A stretch of DNA of 64,000 nucleotides from Marinibacterium profundimaris. GTDB lineage: Bacteria > Pseudomonadota > Alphaproteobacteria > Rhodobacterales > Rhodobacteraceae. The DNA is taken from assembly GCF_002210095.1 (NCBI RefSeq), contig NZ_AQQR01000001.1, positions 992,001-1,056,000 of the forward strand, given 5' to 3'. Position numbers and translations under genes: made by a program. The first letter of the stretch is position 1. Each line of letters begins with the position of its first letter. A model generated the notes under the pieces. It saw only the letters and a program-made list of their open reading frames with translations. It was not told where the DNA came from and did not search any database. This document shows, in pieces, positions 35,861-45,043 of this stretch.

Positions 35861-35999
35861 CGACGCGTCCGGGGTTTGTCTGGGTACTCTCTAGGTCAGC
35901 GGCGTCCGGGACGGAAGGGCGCAGGGCGCGATTGCGGCCGCATCGTGCGGTTCGGTCGCGCCTGGGGCGGCGGGGCGGCGGTGTGCCTGTGTGCCGCGA

Positions 36000-36470
36000 T
36001 CAGTCGTGGCCGCGCGCGCGGCGGGCCAGCAGATGGGTGACGACCATGAGCACCGCCCAGACCGCGATCATCACCGGCCGGCCGGCCATGGCCAGCGGGA
36101 TCAGGACGAGCCCGAAGGCGATCGAGATCACCTCTGTCATGTTGAACCCTCCGGCGGCCATGTCGGGGACCTGGCCGATGGCGCTGCCGATCAGACCGGC
36201 AAGCAGGCTTGCCAGCACCGCGCCCAGCAGGCCCAGCACCCAGCCGCCCACCCCGTGGCGCCCGAACAGCCCGGCGCAGACCAGCCCCGACAAGGCACCA
36301 CCGATCGCCATCGCGACGATATAGCGGATGATCAGCTCCTGCGGGACGGACTGGGCCTGTTCCGGTGTGACATGGCCCAGCTCTTCGGTCAGGAAGCCGA
36401 AGAAGAAGGCGGCCCCGGTGATGGCCATCATGATCGTGACGAGGCCCCGGGCCTTGCGCGAAGCTGTCAT
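36000..36470 (-). CDS. Uncharacterised integral membrane protein (about five helices)
   Basis: Protein of 156 residues, start MTASRKARGLVTIMM with GGGGGG nine bases upstream. It consists almost wholly of hydrophobic helices rich in Gly and Ala, with an early loop (EELGHVTPEQAQSVPQE) that is probably periplasmic. The C terminus is basic (LLARRARGHD), consistent with a cytoplasmic end. No family was recognised. It stands between the ClC gene and recN, all leftward, with 200 bp to recN. Confidence 0.72.
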   Translation of the reverse strand: MTASRKARGLVTIMMAITGAAFFFGFLTEELGHVTPEQAQSVPQELIIRYIVAMAIGGALSGLVCAGLFGRHGVGGWVLGLLGAVLASLLAGLIGSAIGQVPDMAAGGFNMTEVISIAFGLVLIPLAMAGRPVMIAVWAVLMVVTHLLARRARGHD

Positions 36471-36629
36471 GGGCTGTCGCCCCCCATTGCCGTGAGATCT
36501 TGTGGTGACATGGACCGATGATGGCAGGCCAAACCGTCCGCGTCGAGGAAAAGGCCCGCTGTGGCGGGCAGTTCGCCGTCGGCCGTGTCCCCGGCGCCCC
36601 GCCCCTGCGGCCCGGGACCAGCCGGCGGC

Positions 36630-36651
36630 GGTGGGTTGAAAACCCACCCTA
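36630..36651. repeat. REP-like palindrome with CCCTAC end, after recN
   Basis: GGTGGGTT (36630-36637) and AACCCACC (36641-36648), a perfect 8-bp stem with a 3-nt loop, followed by CTAC. It lies about 20 nt past the recN stop and has the same design as the element at 19666-19687. No T run follows. Confidence 0.5.
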
Positions 36652-36672
36652 CGGCTGCTGCCCTGCCCGAAC

Positions 36673-38325
36673 CTAGCTGCCCAGCAGGGCGCGGGCGGCG
36701 GCGCGGGCTTCGTCGGTGATCGTGTCCCCGGCGAGCATGCGGGCGATCTCGTCCACCCGTTCGGGCGTGTCGAGAGGCGTGACGGTCGAGAGCGTGGCCT
36801 CGTCGCGCACCGCCTTGGCCACACGCCAGTGGTGCCCGCCGCGCGCGGCGACCTGGGGCGAATGGGTCACGACAAGGACCTGGCCGTCGCGGGCCAGCGA
36901 TTCCAGCCGGCGGCCCACCGCATCGGCGGTGGCCCCGCCCACCCCACGGTCGATCTCGTCGAAAATCATGGTCAGCCCGCTGGATTCGCCGGCAAGGCAA
37001 ACCTTCAGCGCCAGAAGGAACCGGCTGAGCTCGCCGCCCGAGGCGATCTTGTTCAGCGGCCCCGAGGGCGCGCCCGGGTTCGTCGCCACGGTGAAGGCCA
37101 CCGCGTCGCGGCCCTCGGGGCCCGGGGCCTCTTCGGTCATCGTGGTGGTGAAGACCGCGCGATCCAGCTTCAGCGGTGCCAGTTCGGCCATCACCGCCGC
37201 GTCGAGACCTGTCGCGGCCTTGCGGCGCGCCTCGCTCAGCGCAGTGGCGGCTGTGTCATAAGCGGCCTCGGCCTTGGCCAGCGCCTTGCGGCGGTCCTCC
37301 AGGTCCTGTTCGCCGCCGTCGAGCGCGGCCAGCCGGTCGCGCAGGTCCGAGGCGAAGCCGGCCAGGTCGTCGGGCACGAGGCTGTGCTTGCGCGACAGGC
37401 GGCGGATCTCGAACAGGCGCTCCTCGGCCTGTTCCAGCTCTCGCGGGTCGAATTGCAAAGCATCGAGCACGCTTTCGATGCCCGAGAGCGCATCGCCCAG
37501 CTCGATCAGCGCGCGGCCAAGTGCTGCGACGGGGGCGTCGATCGCCTCGATCTCGGCCGTGGCGGCGGCCCCTTCCAGCCAGCGCAGCGCATCGCCCGCT
37601 GCACCTTCGGCGCCGTCGCGGCCCACGGCCTGATGGGCGCGCATCACGTCGTCGCGGACCCGTTCGGCGGCCTGCATCAGGCGGCGGCGGGTGTCCAGTT
37701 CCGCATCCTCGCCCGGCTGCGGATCGAGCGCATCGAGCTCGGCCACGGCATGGCGCAGGAAATCCTCTTCGGCGCGGACCTCGTCCAGAGCCCTGGTCGC
37801 GGCATCCAGCGCGGCGGCGGCCTTGCGGCGCGCGGCCCAGGTCTCGCGGACATCGGCGCGCAGAGCGTCGTGGCCGCCATAGGCATCCAGCAAGGCCCGG
37901 TGCCCGCGCGGGTTCAGCAGCCCGCGGTCGTCGTGCTGGCCGTGCAGTTCGACCAGCGTGTCGGAGAGCTGCCGCAGCACCTCTCCCGAGGCGCGGCGAT
38001 CGTTGATCCACGCCGTCTTGCGCCCGTCCGAGCGGTTCACGCGGCGCAGAATCAGCTCGTCCTCGGCCGGCAGGCCGGCCTCGTCCAGCACCGCGCGGGC
38101 CGGGTGATCGGGGGCCAGGTCGAAGACGGCGACAACCTCGCCCTGCTCGGCCCCGGCGCGCACCAGCTCGGCCCGGCCGCGCCAGCCGAGGACAAAGCCC
38201 AGACTGTCCAGCAGGATCGACTTGCCGGCCCCGGTCTCGCCGGTCAGCACGTTCAGACCCGGCTGGAACGCAAGCTCCAGCCGGTCGATGATCAGAATGT
38301 CGCGAATATCAAGCGAGCGCAGCAT
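36673..38325 (-). CDS. recN: DNA repair protein RecN
   Basis: SMC-like ATPase (550 residues) that organises DNA ends in double-strand-break repair. Walker A is LTGETGAGKSILLD (28-40). The C-terminal head has the ABC signature IASGGELSRFLLALK and Walker B LTMIFDEIDRGVGG. The long helical coiled coil lies between about 150 and 360. It follows bamD after 39 nt, an arrangement typical of alphaproteobacterial dcw regions, so it is probably transcribed from the lpxC-bamD side, with regulation separate from a dedicated SOS box, which I did not see. Confidence 0.96.
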   Translation of the reverse strand: MLRSLDIRDILIIDRLELAFQPGLNVLTGETGAGKSILLDSLGFVLGWRGRAELVRAGAEQGEVVAVFDLAPDHPARAVLDEAGLPAEDELILRRVNRSDGRKTAWINDRRASGEVLRQLSDTLVELHGQHDDRGLLNPRGHRALLDAYGGHDALRADVRETWAARRKAAAALDAATRALDEVRAEEDFLRHAVAELDALDPQPGEDAELDTRRRLMQAAERVRDDVMRAHQAVGRDGAEGAAGDALRWLEGAAATAEIEAIDAPVAALGRALIELGDALSGIESVLDALQFDPRELEQAEERLFEIRRLSRKHSLVPDDLAGFASDLRDRLAALDGGEQDLEDRRKALAKAEAAYDTAATALSEARRKAATGLDAAVMAELAPLKLDRAVFTTTMTEEAPGPEGRDAVAFTVATNPGAPSGPLNKIASGGELSRFLLALKVCLAGESSGLTMIFDEIDRGVGGATADAVGRRLESLARDGQVLVVTHSPQVAARGGHHWRVAKAVRDEATLSTVTPLDTPERVDEIARMLAGDTITDEARAAARALLGS

Positions 38326-38364
38326 GGGATCCCACCACGGGGCGGGGTTGCCCCCGCCGCTTCC

Positions 38365-39228
38365 TCAGAGCCACTCACCCCTGATCGATTGCCGATAGAT
38401 CTGGCTGAGCCAGTTGTTGCCGCGATCCTTCAGCTCCAGCCCCTGGCTGGTCAGCAGGCGATAGCTGTCCTCGTACCACTGGGTGGAGCGGTAGTTGTAG
38501 CCCAGGATCGCACCGGCGGTCTGCGCCTCGTCCACAAGGCCAAGCGACAGGTAGGCCTCGACCAGGCGGTGCAGCGCCTCGGGCGTGTGCGAGGTGGTCT
38601 GGAAATCCTCGACCACGACGCGGAACCGGTTGATCGCGGCGGCATAGTAGCCCCGGCGCAGATAGTAGCGGCCGATCTCCATCTCCTTGCCGGCGAGATG
38701 ATCGAAGGCGAGGTCGAATTTCAGGATCGCCGAGGTGGCGTATTCGCTGTCGGGGTAGCGTTCGATCACGGCGCGCAGCGCCTGCAGCGCCTGGAAGGTC
38801 AGGCCCTGGTCGCGCCCGACCTCGTCGATCTGGTCGTAATAGGACAGCGCCAGCAGGTAGGCCGCATAGGCGGCATCCTCGTCGGCCGGATAGAAATCGA
38901 TGAACCGCTGCGCCGCGGCGCGCGAATTCTCGTAATCCCGGTCCTGGTGGTAGGAAAACGCCTGCATGATAAGCGCGCGCTGCGCCCAGGCCGAATAGGG
39001 ATAAAGCCGCTCGATCTCGCCGAAATAGAAGGCCGCGTCATCGGCCCGGTTGCGGCTGAGTTCGTATTCGCCGCGTTCAAAGATCTGCTCGGCCGTGTAG
39101 CCTTCGAGGTTCTCGTCACGGTCTGCACCGCCACCCCCGAAGATCCCGTCACCACCGCTGCAACCGGCCATCGAAAGCGCCAGAATCAATACAGCCGCCT
39201 TCCGGAACGCCGACCTGCCGCCTGTCAT
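38365..39228 (-). CDS. bamD: Outer membrane protein assembly factor BamD
   Basis: Lipoprotein subunit of the BAM complex, which folds beta-barrels into the outer membrane. The signal ends in lipobox LSMAGC (C23 lipidated), followed by a Gly/Asp-rich linker and five TPR-like repeats (AEQIFERGEYELSRNR..., FIDFYPADEDAAYAAYLLALSYYDQI...). The length of 287 residues is usual. It lies after the lpxC terminator with 239 bp of intergenic sequence upstream, which should contain its promoter. Confidence 0.95.
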   Translation of the reverse strand: MTGGRSAFRKAAVLILALSMAGCSGGDGIFGGGGADRDENLEGYTAEQIFERGEYELSRNRADDAAFYFGEIERLYPYSAWAQRALIMQAFSYHQDRDYENSRAAAQRFIDFYPADEDAAYAAYLLALSYYDQIDEVGRDQGLTFQALQALRAVIERYPDSEYATSAILKFDLAFDHLAGKEMEIGRYYLRRGYYAAAINRFRVVVEDFQTTSHTPEALHRLVEAYLSLGLVDEAQTAGAILGYNYRSTQWYEDSYRLLTSQGLELKDRGNNWLSQIYRQSIRGEWL

Positions 39229-39417
39229 TCTCGATTATCCTCACCGCAGAAGTCCCGGGAGTGTGCCCCGCTTTTGAGTGGGTCTAGCACAATAAAATCT
39301 GGTGCAAAACGCCTTATCGCCCATCCGGAGCGACCTTGATCACCGCGCGATCTTGCGGTCATCGTCTCATCGTCCACCGTATCCGGGGCCCGATGCGACA
39401 CCCGGTCCCTTCTACGC

Positions 39418-39444
39418 AAAACCGCGCCGGGGGAGCCGGCGCGG
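39418..39444 (-). terminator. lpxC terminator
   Basis: CCGCGCCGG (39422-39430) and CCGGCGCGG (39436-39444), a perfect 9-bp stem with a 5-nt loop; on the minus strand it is followed by TTTTGCG. It sits 24 nt beyond the lpxC stop and separates lpxC from bamD-recN. Confidence 0.85.
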
Positions 39445-39467
39445 CTGAATTTCCGCTGTTTCCCGTG

Positions 39468-40388
39468 TCAGGCGACCTGCGGGACCTCGCGCGCGGCAAG
39501 GCCTGCGCCCGGCAACCGGGCGGCGAGCTCGTCGTCACAGACCACCATGCGCAGGGCATCGGGCGTGGCGAAAAGCTTGCGCAGCAGCGAATTGGTCACC
39601 GAATGGCCGGCGCGGTTGCCCACGTAGCGGCCAAGGATCGGGCCGCCGGCCAGGGCAAGATCGCCCAGGGCATCCAGCATCTTGTGGCGCACCGCCTCGT
39701 CTTCGTGGCGCAGGCCGCCGGGGGTCAGGACCTCGGCCCCGTCGACCACCACGGCGTTGTCCAGCGAGCCGCCCTTGATCAGACCGGCCGCGCGCATCTG
39801 GTCGATGTCTTCCTTCCGGCAGAAGGTGCGGCAATCCGACAATTCGCGCACGAAGGCACCGTTGGCCATGTCGAGCACCCGCGCCTGGGCGCCGATGGCG
39901 GGATCGGGGAAGTCGATGTGGAAATCGATCACCATGCCGTCCATCGGTTCAAGCCGCGCGGTGGCGGAGCCAACAGTGACCTCGACCGGGGCCAGCACCT
40001 TGAGGGCGCGGACCGGCGCGGTCAGGGCACGCAGGCCACGGTCCATGATGCCCTTGACGAAGGGCAGCGCAGAGCCGTCCATGATCGGGGCCTCGGGGCC
40101 GTCGATGTCGATCAGCGCGTTGTGCACGCCGCAACCGGCCAGCGCGGCCATGACATGTTCGACGGTCGAAACCGAAGCGCCGGCGGCATTCACCAGCCGG
40201 GTGCAGAGCGGCGTCTGGTCGACAACGTCCCAGCGGGCCGGGATCAGGGTGTCGCCCAGCTTGATGTCGGTGCGACGGAACCAGATCCCGTGCTCGGCCG
40301 AAGCCGGACGGATCGTCAGCCGGGCGGGCCGGCCGGAGTGCAGACCGACCCCTTCAAAGGTCACCGGTGCCTTCAGCGTCTGTTGCAT
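39468..40388 (-). CDS. lpxC: UDP-3-O-acyl-N-acetylglucosamine deacetylase
   Basis: Zinc deacetylase (306 residues) for the committed step of lipid A synthesis in the cytoplasm. The zinc ligands lie in STVEHVMAALAGCG (His) and in EAVRHKMLDALGDLALAG (His and Asp), and the general-base region is EGPEAPIMDGSALPF-like in position. ATG 40388 has AAAGGGGAAAG directly before it. It is placed right after ftsZ, as in many alphaproteobacteria, but with its own intergenic promoter region and terminators on both sides. Confidence 0.97.
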   Translation of the reverse strand: MQQTLKAPVTFEGVGLHSGRPARLTIRPASAEHGIWFRRTDIKLGDTLIPARWDVVDQTPLCTRLVNAAGASVSTVEHVMAALAGCGVHNALIDIDGPEAPIMDGSALPFVKGIMDRGLRALTAPVRALKVLAPVEVTVGSATARLEPMDGMVIDFHIDFPDPAIGAQARVLDMANGAFVRELSDCRTFCRKEDIDQMRAAGLIKGGSLDNAVVVDGAEVLTPGGLRHEDEAVRHKMLDALGDLALAGGPILGRYVGNRAGHSVTNSLLRKLFATPDALRMVVCDDELAARLPGAGLAAREVPQVA

Positions 40389-40717
40389 CTTTCCCCTTTC
40401 GAGCCCACCCAGGCCCTATTTCCACGCTGTTTACAGGTTGTTCACGGGTCCGCGGTCCACTGACCCTGCCCATGTCAACGTCGCAACGCTCGATTCGGTC
40501 CCCGTATCGGGACGCTGTCGTCGAGCGGCAGCGCGGCGAAAATTGTTGATTATCAAGTAGTGAAGCGGGGAATTCATCTCAATTCAAAGTTTGCAACCAA
40601 ATGAAACATCGCCGGGAAAGCTGGGCGGGGGCTCGCCCATTGGCCACCAAGTATTTGATTACAAAGAAAAAGGGGCCGCAAGATGCGACCCCTCGAGTGC
40701 TTGGGTTGTGATCCCGG
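40389..40717 (-). promoter_or_regulatory. ftsZ-lpxC intergenic region
   Basis: 329 bp containing the ftsZ terminator at its right end and presumably the lpxC promoter. The middle (40540-40620) is AT-richer than the flanks (TTGATTATCAAGTAGTG region). No small gene or repeat was found. Confidence 0.45.
40662..40693 (-). terminator. ftsZ terminator
   Basis: On the minus strand AGGGGTCGC pairs with GCGGCCCCT (one G-T wobble) around a short loop and is followed by TTTTTCTTTG. It is 25 nt beyond the ftsZ stop and is a strong rho-independent terminator, ending the ftsQ-ftsA-ftsZ part of the cluster. Confidence 0.88.
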
Positions 40718-42367
40718 TCAGTTGGCCTGACGGCGCAGGAAAGCCGGGATTTCTATCCGATCCTGATCCGGATCGTTCGAGGGTTGAGTTTGCACGCCGG
40801 CACTGGGCTTGTGCACCGGCGGCTGGGCCCGGACGGTATTGCCGTGGTGCGTCTCGGGCGTGTCGCCGGCATGGCCGGTCATGCGGTTGATCAGAGAGTT
40901 GATGCCAAAGCGCTGGCGGTCGCCCTGCGCGGCCGGGGCCTGCTTCTGGGTCGGCGCGGGGCGCGGGGCCTGGGGCGCATCCTGGGCACGGGCCGCGGCG
41001 GCGCGCAGGCGGTCCATCATCTCGGGCGTGGGCGTGCCGGCGGTGGGCGCCTTGGGCGCGACAAAGCTGTCGGGCTCGGCTTCCAGCGAATGCGACTGCG
41101 GTTCGAACGCGGCCACCTGCGGCTGGTAGGCCGGCGGCGGCAGGTCGTCGTCCGAGAGCGAGTCGGGCTCGTCCTCGTAGAAGCCCTGGTCGGCCCGGTC
41201 ACGACGCGAGCTGTCGCTTTCGATTCCGTCGAACAGGCTCGGCTCTTCGCCTCGCCCATGATCCTGCGCCGACATGACCGGCTCGGCCATGGGCTCGGAC
41301 TCGACGGCGGCGATGGCGGGGCGCTGCGCCTCTTCCACCGAGGTGGTCGACGTCAGCGGGCGCGACATCGGGCGGCGCGGCACCGGGACCTCGGTGTTCA
41401 CGGAGGCGTCGATGCCGGTGGCAACAACGCTCACGCGCATCACGCCATCCATGGTCTCGTCCAGAGTGGAGCCAACGATGATGTTGGCATCCGGGTCCAC
41501 CTCTTCGCGGATCCGGTTGGCGGCTTCGTCCAGTTCGAACAGCGTCAGGTCGCCGCTGCCGGTGATGTTGATCAGCACGCCCTTGGCGCCGCGGAGCGAG
41601 ATTTCGTCCAGCAGCGGGTTCGCTATGGCCTTCTCGGCCGCCTGGATCGCGCGATCTTCGCCCTCGGCCTCGCCGGTGCCCATCATCGCCTTGCCCATCT
41701 CGTCCATCACGGCACGAACGTCGGCGAAGTCGAGGTTGATGAGACCCGGACGGACCATCAGGTCGGTGACCCCCTTCACGCCCTGGTACAGGACGTCATC
41801 GGCCATCGAGAACGCCTCGGTAAAGGTCGTCTTCTCGTTGGCGAGACGGAAGAGGTTCTGGTTCGGGATGATGATCAGCGTGTCGACCATCTTCTGAAGC
41901 TGTTCGACGCCTTCCTCGGCCTGGCGCATGCGCTTGGCGCCTTCGAACTGGAAGGGCTTGGTCACCACACCCACGGTCAGCACGCCAAGTTCGCGCGCCG
42001 CCTGGGCGATGATCGGTGCCGCACCGGTGCCGGTGCCGCCGCCCATGCCGGCGGTGATGAAGCACATATGCGCGCCAGCGAGGTGATCGACGATCTGTTC
42101 GATGCTTTCCTCGGCGGCCGAGGCGCCGACGCTGGGCCGTGCGCCCGCGCCCAGCCCTTCGGTGACCTTCACGCCCAGCTGAACGCGGGCGGGCGCCGAG
42201 CTTTGCTGCAGCGCCTGAGCATCGGTGTTGGCCACGACGAAGTCGACCCCGTCGAGCTCCTTCTCGATCATGTTGTTGACCGCGTTGCCGCCGGCGCCCC
42301 CGACACCGAACACGGTGATCCTGGGCTTGAGTTCTTCCTGGCCTGGCATCGAAAGGTTCAATGTCAT
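40718..42367 (-). CDS. ftsZ: Cell division protein FtsZ
   Basis: Tubulin-like GTPase that forms the division ring. The G-box [10 protein letters not shown] is at 109-118, [12 protein letters not shown] at 22-33, and the T7 loop is [11 protein letters not shown]. The GTPase core ends near 320 and is followed by an unusually long, Pro/Ala/Gln-rich linker (about 340-530) typical of Rhodobacterales, then the C-terminal peptide [14 protein letters not shown] that binds FtsA and other partners. Total length is 549. ATG 42367 is preferred over the upstream in-frame ATG, which lacks conserved sequence. A long 5' region precedes it. Confidence 0.97.
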   Translation of the reverse strand: MTLNLSMPGQEELKPRITVFGVGGAGGNAVNNMIEKELDGVDFVVANTDAQALQQSSAPARVQLGVKVTEGLGAGARPSVGASAAEESIEQIVDHLAGAHMCFITAGMGGGTGTGAAPIIAQAARELGVLTVGVVTKPFQFEGAKRMRQAEEGVEQLQKMVDTLIIIPNQNLFRLANEKTTFTEAFSMADDVLYQGVKGVTDLMVRPGLINLDFADVRAVMDEMGKAMMGTGEAEGEDRAIQAAEKAIANPLLDEISLRGAKGVLINITGSGDLTLFELDEAANRIREEVDPDANIIVGSTLDETMDGVMRVSVVATGIDASVNTEVPVPRRPMSRPLTSTTSVEEAQRPAIAAVESEPMAEPVMSAQDHGRGEEPSLFDGIESDSSRRDRADQGFYEDEPDSLSDDDLPPPAYQPQVAAFEPQSHSLEAEPDSFVAPKAPTAGTPTPEMMDRLRAAAARAQDAPQAPRPAPTQKQAPAAQGDRQRFGINSLINRMTGHAGDTPETHHGNTVRAQPPVHKPSAGVQTQPSNDPDQDRIEIPAFLRRQAN

Positions 42368-42820
42368 CTGTCTGTCCGCCTGTCTGCTGCGACCCATTCG
42401 GGCGTTTTTTCTACCTGTCCAGCTATATCCTATCCCCAGAAGGGCGGATCGTCACCCAAAAAACACGCTGCAAATACAAAATAGCGGGCAAAATTTGCCC
42501 GTTAACCGCTGTATTTCGCCGATCCACCCCAGATCTTGGGGAAACACGGCGGATGGATACAAAACTACAACGGGCTGCGCCGCGATCGCAGCACAGTCAG
42601 GGCGTTTTTCGGTACGGGGTCCTGCTCGACCCTCTGGCTCTGCGCGCGCCTCTGACGGGTGCGTCGCTGACTTATCGGTAACAGGTCGCCGGGCGGCTGT
42701 CATCCGGATTTATGGGGCGGGTTCACGACTTGGGCGGAAATTTGACGACGCGGGCGAAGGGGAGCGCACAGGCAGGACCCGGTGGGCGCCCCTGCCCGCC
42801 CGGTCCGCCGTGCCTGTGCC
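42368..42820 (-). promoter_or_regulatory. Long ftsA-ftsZ intergenic / ftsZ control region
   Basis: 453 bp with no credible gene. The part nearest ftsZ is AT-rich. A perfect palindrome, CGGGCAAAATTTGCCCG (42485-42501; stem CGGGCAAA / TTTGCCCG, one-base centre), is followed by GTTAAC. On the minus strand GTTAACGGGCAAATTT keeps TTAA-N7 as in the CtrA consensus, but only partly matches its second half. CCCCA-GATCT-TGGGG near 42526-42540 is a further dyad. Separate control of ftsZ is expected from this gap. Confidence 0.45.
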
Positions 42821-44155
42821 TTACCAATTGTCCCGGAACCAGCGTACCGCGCGTTTCAGCGAGCGCGCCGGATAGCGGTCGACCGGGATCTCGAAATCCC
42901 ACCATTCGTCCTGTGGATGCGCGGCAAACAGCGACAGCCCCACGGCCCCGGCAAAGCCCGGCCCCGTGGCCGCCTGCGGCAGGCCATGCACGCGCAGCGG
43001 CCGGCCCAGGCGGACCTGCTGGCCCAGGATGCGGCTGGCCAGCCCGTCGAGCCCGGGGATCTGGCTGGCCCCACCGGTCAGCACGATCTGCTGGCTGGGC
43101 AGGTGATCGAACCCGGCGGCATCCAGTCGCTTGCGGACCTCTTCGAGGATCTCCTCGACCCGGGGGCGCATGATGCCGATCAGCTCGGCCCGGCTGACGG
43201 TGCGGCGGTCGTGTTCCCAGTCGCCCGTGTCGCCGCCGATCTCGATCATCTCGCGATCGTCCATGCCGGTGGCGTGCACGCCGCCATGCATGGTCTTGAT
43301 CCATTCCGCCTTGGCCATCGGCACGCCGAGCCCCATCGAGATATCGCCGGTGACGTGATCGCCGCCCATGCGCACGGTGTCGGCATAGATCATGTGCTTT
43401 TTCATGAAGATCGACAGGCCCGTGGCCCCGCCGCCCATGTCGATGCAGGCCGCGCCCAGCTCCTGCTCGTCCTCGACCAGCGCGGAAATCCCGGCCATGT
43501 AGGAAGACGACGCGATGCCGGCCAGTTCGAGGTCACAGCGCTTGATGCAATGGGCCAGGTTCTGCACGGCGGTGGCATCCACCGTCAGCATGTGCAGGTC
43601 GACCGACAGCTCCTGCCCCAGCTGGCCACGCGGATCGGCCAGGCCCGAGCGGTGGTCGAGCGCGAAATTCACCGGCTGGGCATGCAGCACCTCGCGGCCC
43701 GAGCCGTAATCGGGCACCTCGCAGGCGGCCAGCACGCGGGCGATCTCGTTCTCGGTGACCTCTTGGCCTTCCAGTTCGACCCGCGCGTCCAGCCCGTAGC
43801 TGCGCGGACCCGCGCCCGAGAAACAGGCGATCACGTGGTCGACGCGGATCTCGGCCATCTTCTGCGCGGCCTGCAGCGCGGTGCGGATCGCGCGCTCGGT
43901 CTCCTGCATGGCGGTGATCTCGCCGAACTGCACCCCGCGCGAGCGGGTCGTGGCAGCGCCGACCACGCGGAAACCGGTCTGCCCCGCCAGCGAGCCGATG
44001 GAATTGTCCTCGCTCAGCCGGCCGGTGCCGTCGAAGCGCAGCACCAGACAGGCGATCTTGGACGATCCCACGTCCAGGATCGCCACCACCCCGCGCTGCA
44101 TCGCCATGCGCCGCATCTGCCGCATCGCCCGTTGTGACTGATAGAGATCCGTCAT
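42821..44155 (-). CDS. ftsA: Cell division protein FtsA
   Basis: Actin-like ATPase (444 residues) that tethers FtsZ to the membrane. The phosphate-1 motif is AILDVGSSKIACLVL (about 25-39), the phosphate-2 motif is CIDMGGGATGLSIF, and the adenosine motif is VLTGGASQIPGLDG. The C terminus (ARSLKRAVRWFRDNW) is a basic amphipathic helix as in FtsA. The start is 18 nt after ftsQ, so the two are co-transcribed. Confidence 0.96.
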   Translation of the reverse strand: MTDLYQSQRAMRQMRRMAMQRGVVAILDVGSSKIACLVLRFDGTGRLSEDNSIGSLAGQTGFRVVGAATTRSRGVQFGEITAMQETERAIRTALQAAQKMAEIRVDHVIACFSGAGPRSYGLDARVELEGQEVTENEIARVLAACEVPDYGSGREVLHAQPVNFALDHRSGLADPRGQLGQELSVDLHMLTVDATAVQNLAHCIKRCDLELAGIASSSYMAGISALVEDEQELGAACIDMGGGATGLSIFMKKHMIYADTVRMGGDHVTGDISMGLGVPMAKAEWIKTMHGGVHATGMDDREMIEIGGDTGDWEHDRRTVSRAELIGIMRPRVEEILEEVRKRLDAAGFDHLPSQQIVLTGGASQIPGLDGLASRILGQQVRLGRPLRVHGLPQAATGPGFAGAVGLSLFAAHPQDEWWDFEIPVDRYPARSLKRAVRWFRDNW

Positions 44156-44173
44156 AGTCCGTCCGCCGCCCCG

Positions 44174-45043
44174 TTATTGCCCCGTGTTCGTTGTCGTCTG
44201 ATGCCGGGCCTGCCACCAATCGGCCTGCGCGCCTTCGCTCATGCGCAGCGTGGGCCGCGCCGACAGGCGCATGTCCACGGCCACCACGTCGCGCGCCAGC
44301 AGATCCTTGGCTTCGCTCAGCACGATCACCCGCTCCAGCGCGCGCACCGGGTTCACCTCCGGCAGGAGGATCCTCTGGTCGCGGTCCAGCAGCACATCCC
44401 AGCGCCGCTCGCCCATCCGGACGAGGCCACGCAGGCGATCGGAAATTTCATCGGCCGCGGCGAGGATTTCCATCGCTTCGGCCACACGCGCATCGGCCCC
44501 CTCGCCCGCGATCAGCGGCAGGTCGGCGCGGTCGGCGCGGCTGGCCACGCGGCCGACGCGGGTGCCCGTCGCGTCCAGCAGCAGCACGCCGCCCCGGTTG
44601 CGCCAGACCACCACCGGGATCCGCTCGGTCACGTCGACCTGCAGGATGCCGCCGGGGCGGATACGCACCGTGGCCGATTTCACCGGATCGAGCATTTCGA
44701 CCGTGTCGCGGATCACTTCGAGGTCGAGATCGAAGGAGGAAACCGGGAAGTCGATCGGAAGGATCTCGCGGATCTCGTCCGACACGCCCGAGCCGGCGCC
44801 ATCGATGGCCATAAGATTGACCATGAACTCGGGTCGTTCCTCGATCGAGGCGCGGGCCTCGACGATATAGGTGCGCAGCGCCTCGCGCCGGTCTTCCCCG
44901 GCCAGGAAGATCGACACGGCGGCAAAAATGATCAGCGCCGGAAGACCGGCGCGCAGAAGAAGTCGGATGCCCGGCGTCAGCAGCCAGCGCTGCATCCGGA
45001 ACTGCAGACGCGACGGCGCCGGATCGTGGCTGGCCGATCTCAC
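44174..45043 (-). CDS. ftsQ: Cell division protein FtsQ
   Basis: Bitopic membrane protein (289 residues) of the divisome core. One transmembrane helix (about residues 30-50, LLLRAGLPALIIFAAVSIFL) is followed by the POTRA-like region (FDLDLEVIRDTVEMLDPVKSATVRI) and a beta domain ending near RMSEGAQADWWQARH. I take GTG 45043 as start because it overlaps the ddl stop as GTGA, the same coupling used by other genes here; an ATG about 20 codons later is possible. Sequence further upstream belongs to ddl in another frame. Confidence 0.92.
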   Translation of the reverse strand: MRSASHDPAPSRLQFRMQRWLLTPGIRLLLRAGLPALIIFAAVSIFLAGEDRREALRTYIVEARASIEERPEFMVNLMAIDGAGSGVSDEIREILPIDFPVSSFDLDLEVIRDTVEMLDPVKSATVRIRPGGILQVDVTERIPVVVWRNRGGVLLLDATGTRVGRVASRADRADLPLIAGEGADARVAEAMEILAAADEISDRLRGLVRMGERRWDVLLDRDQRILLPEVNPVRALERVIVLSEAKDLLARDVVAVDMRLSARPTLRMSEGAQADWWQARHQTTTNTGQ

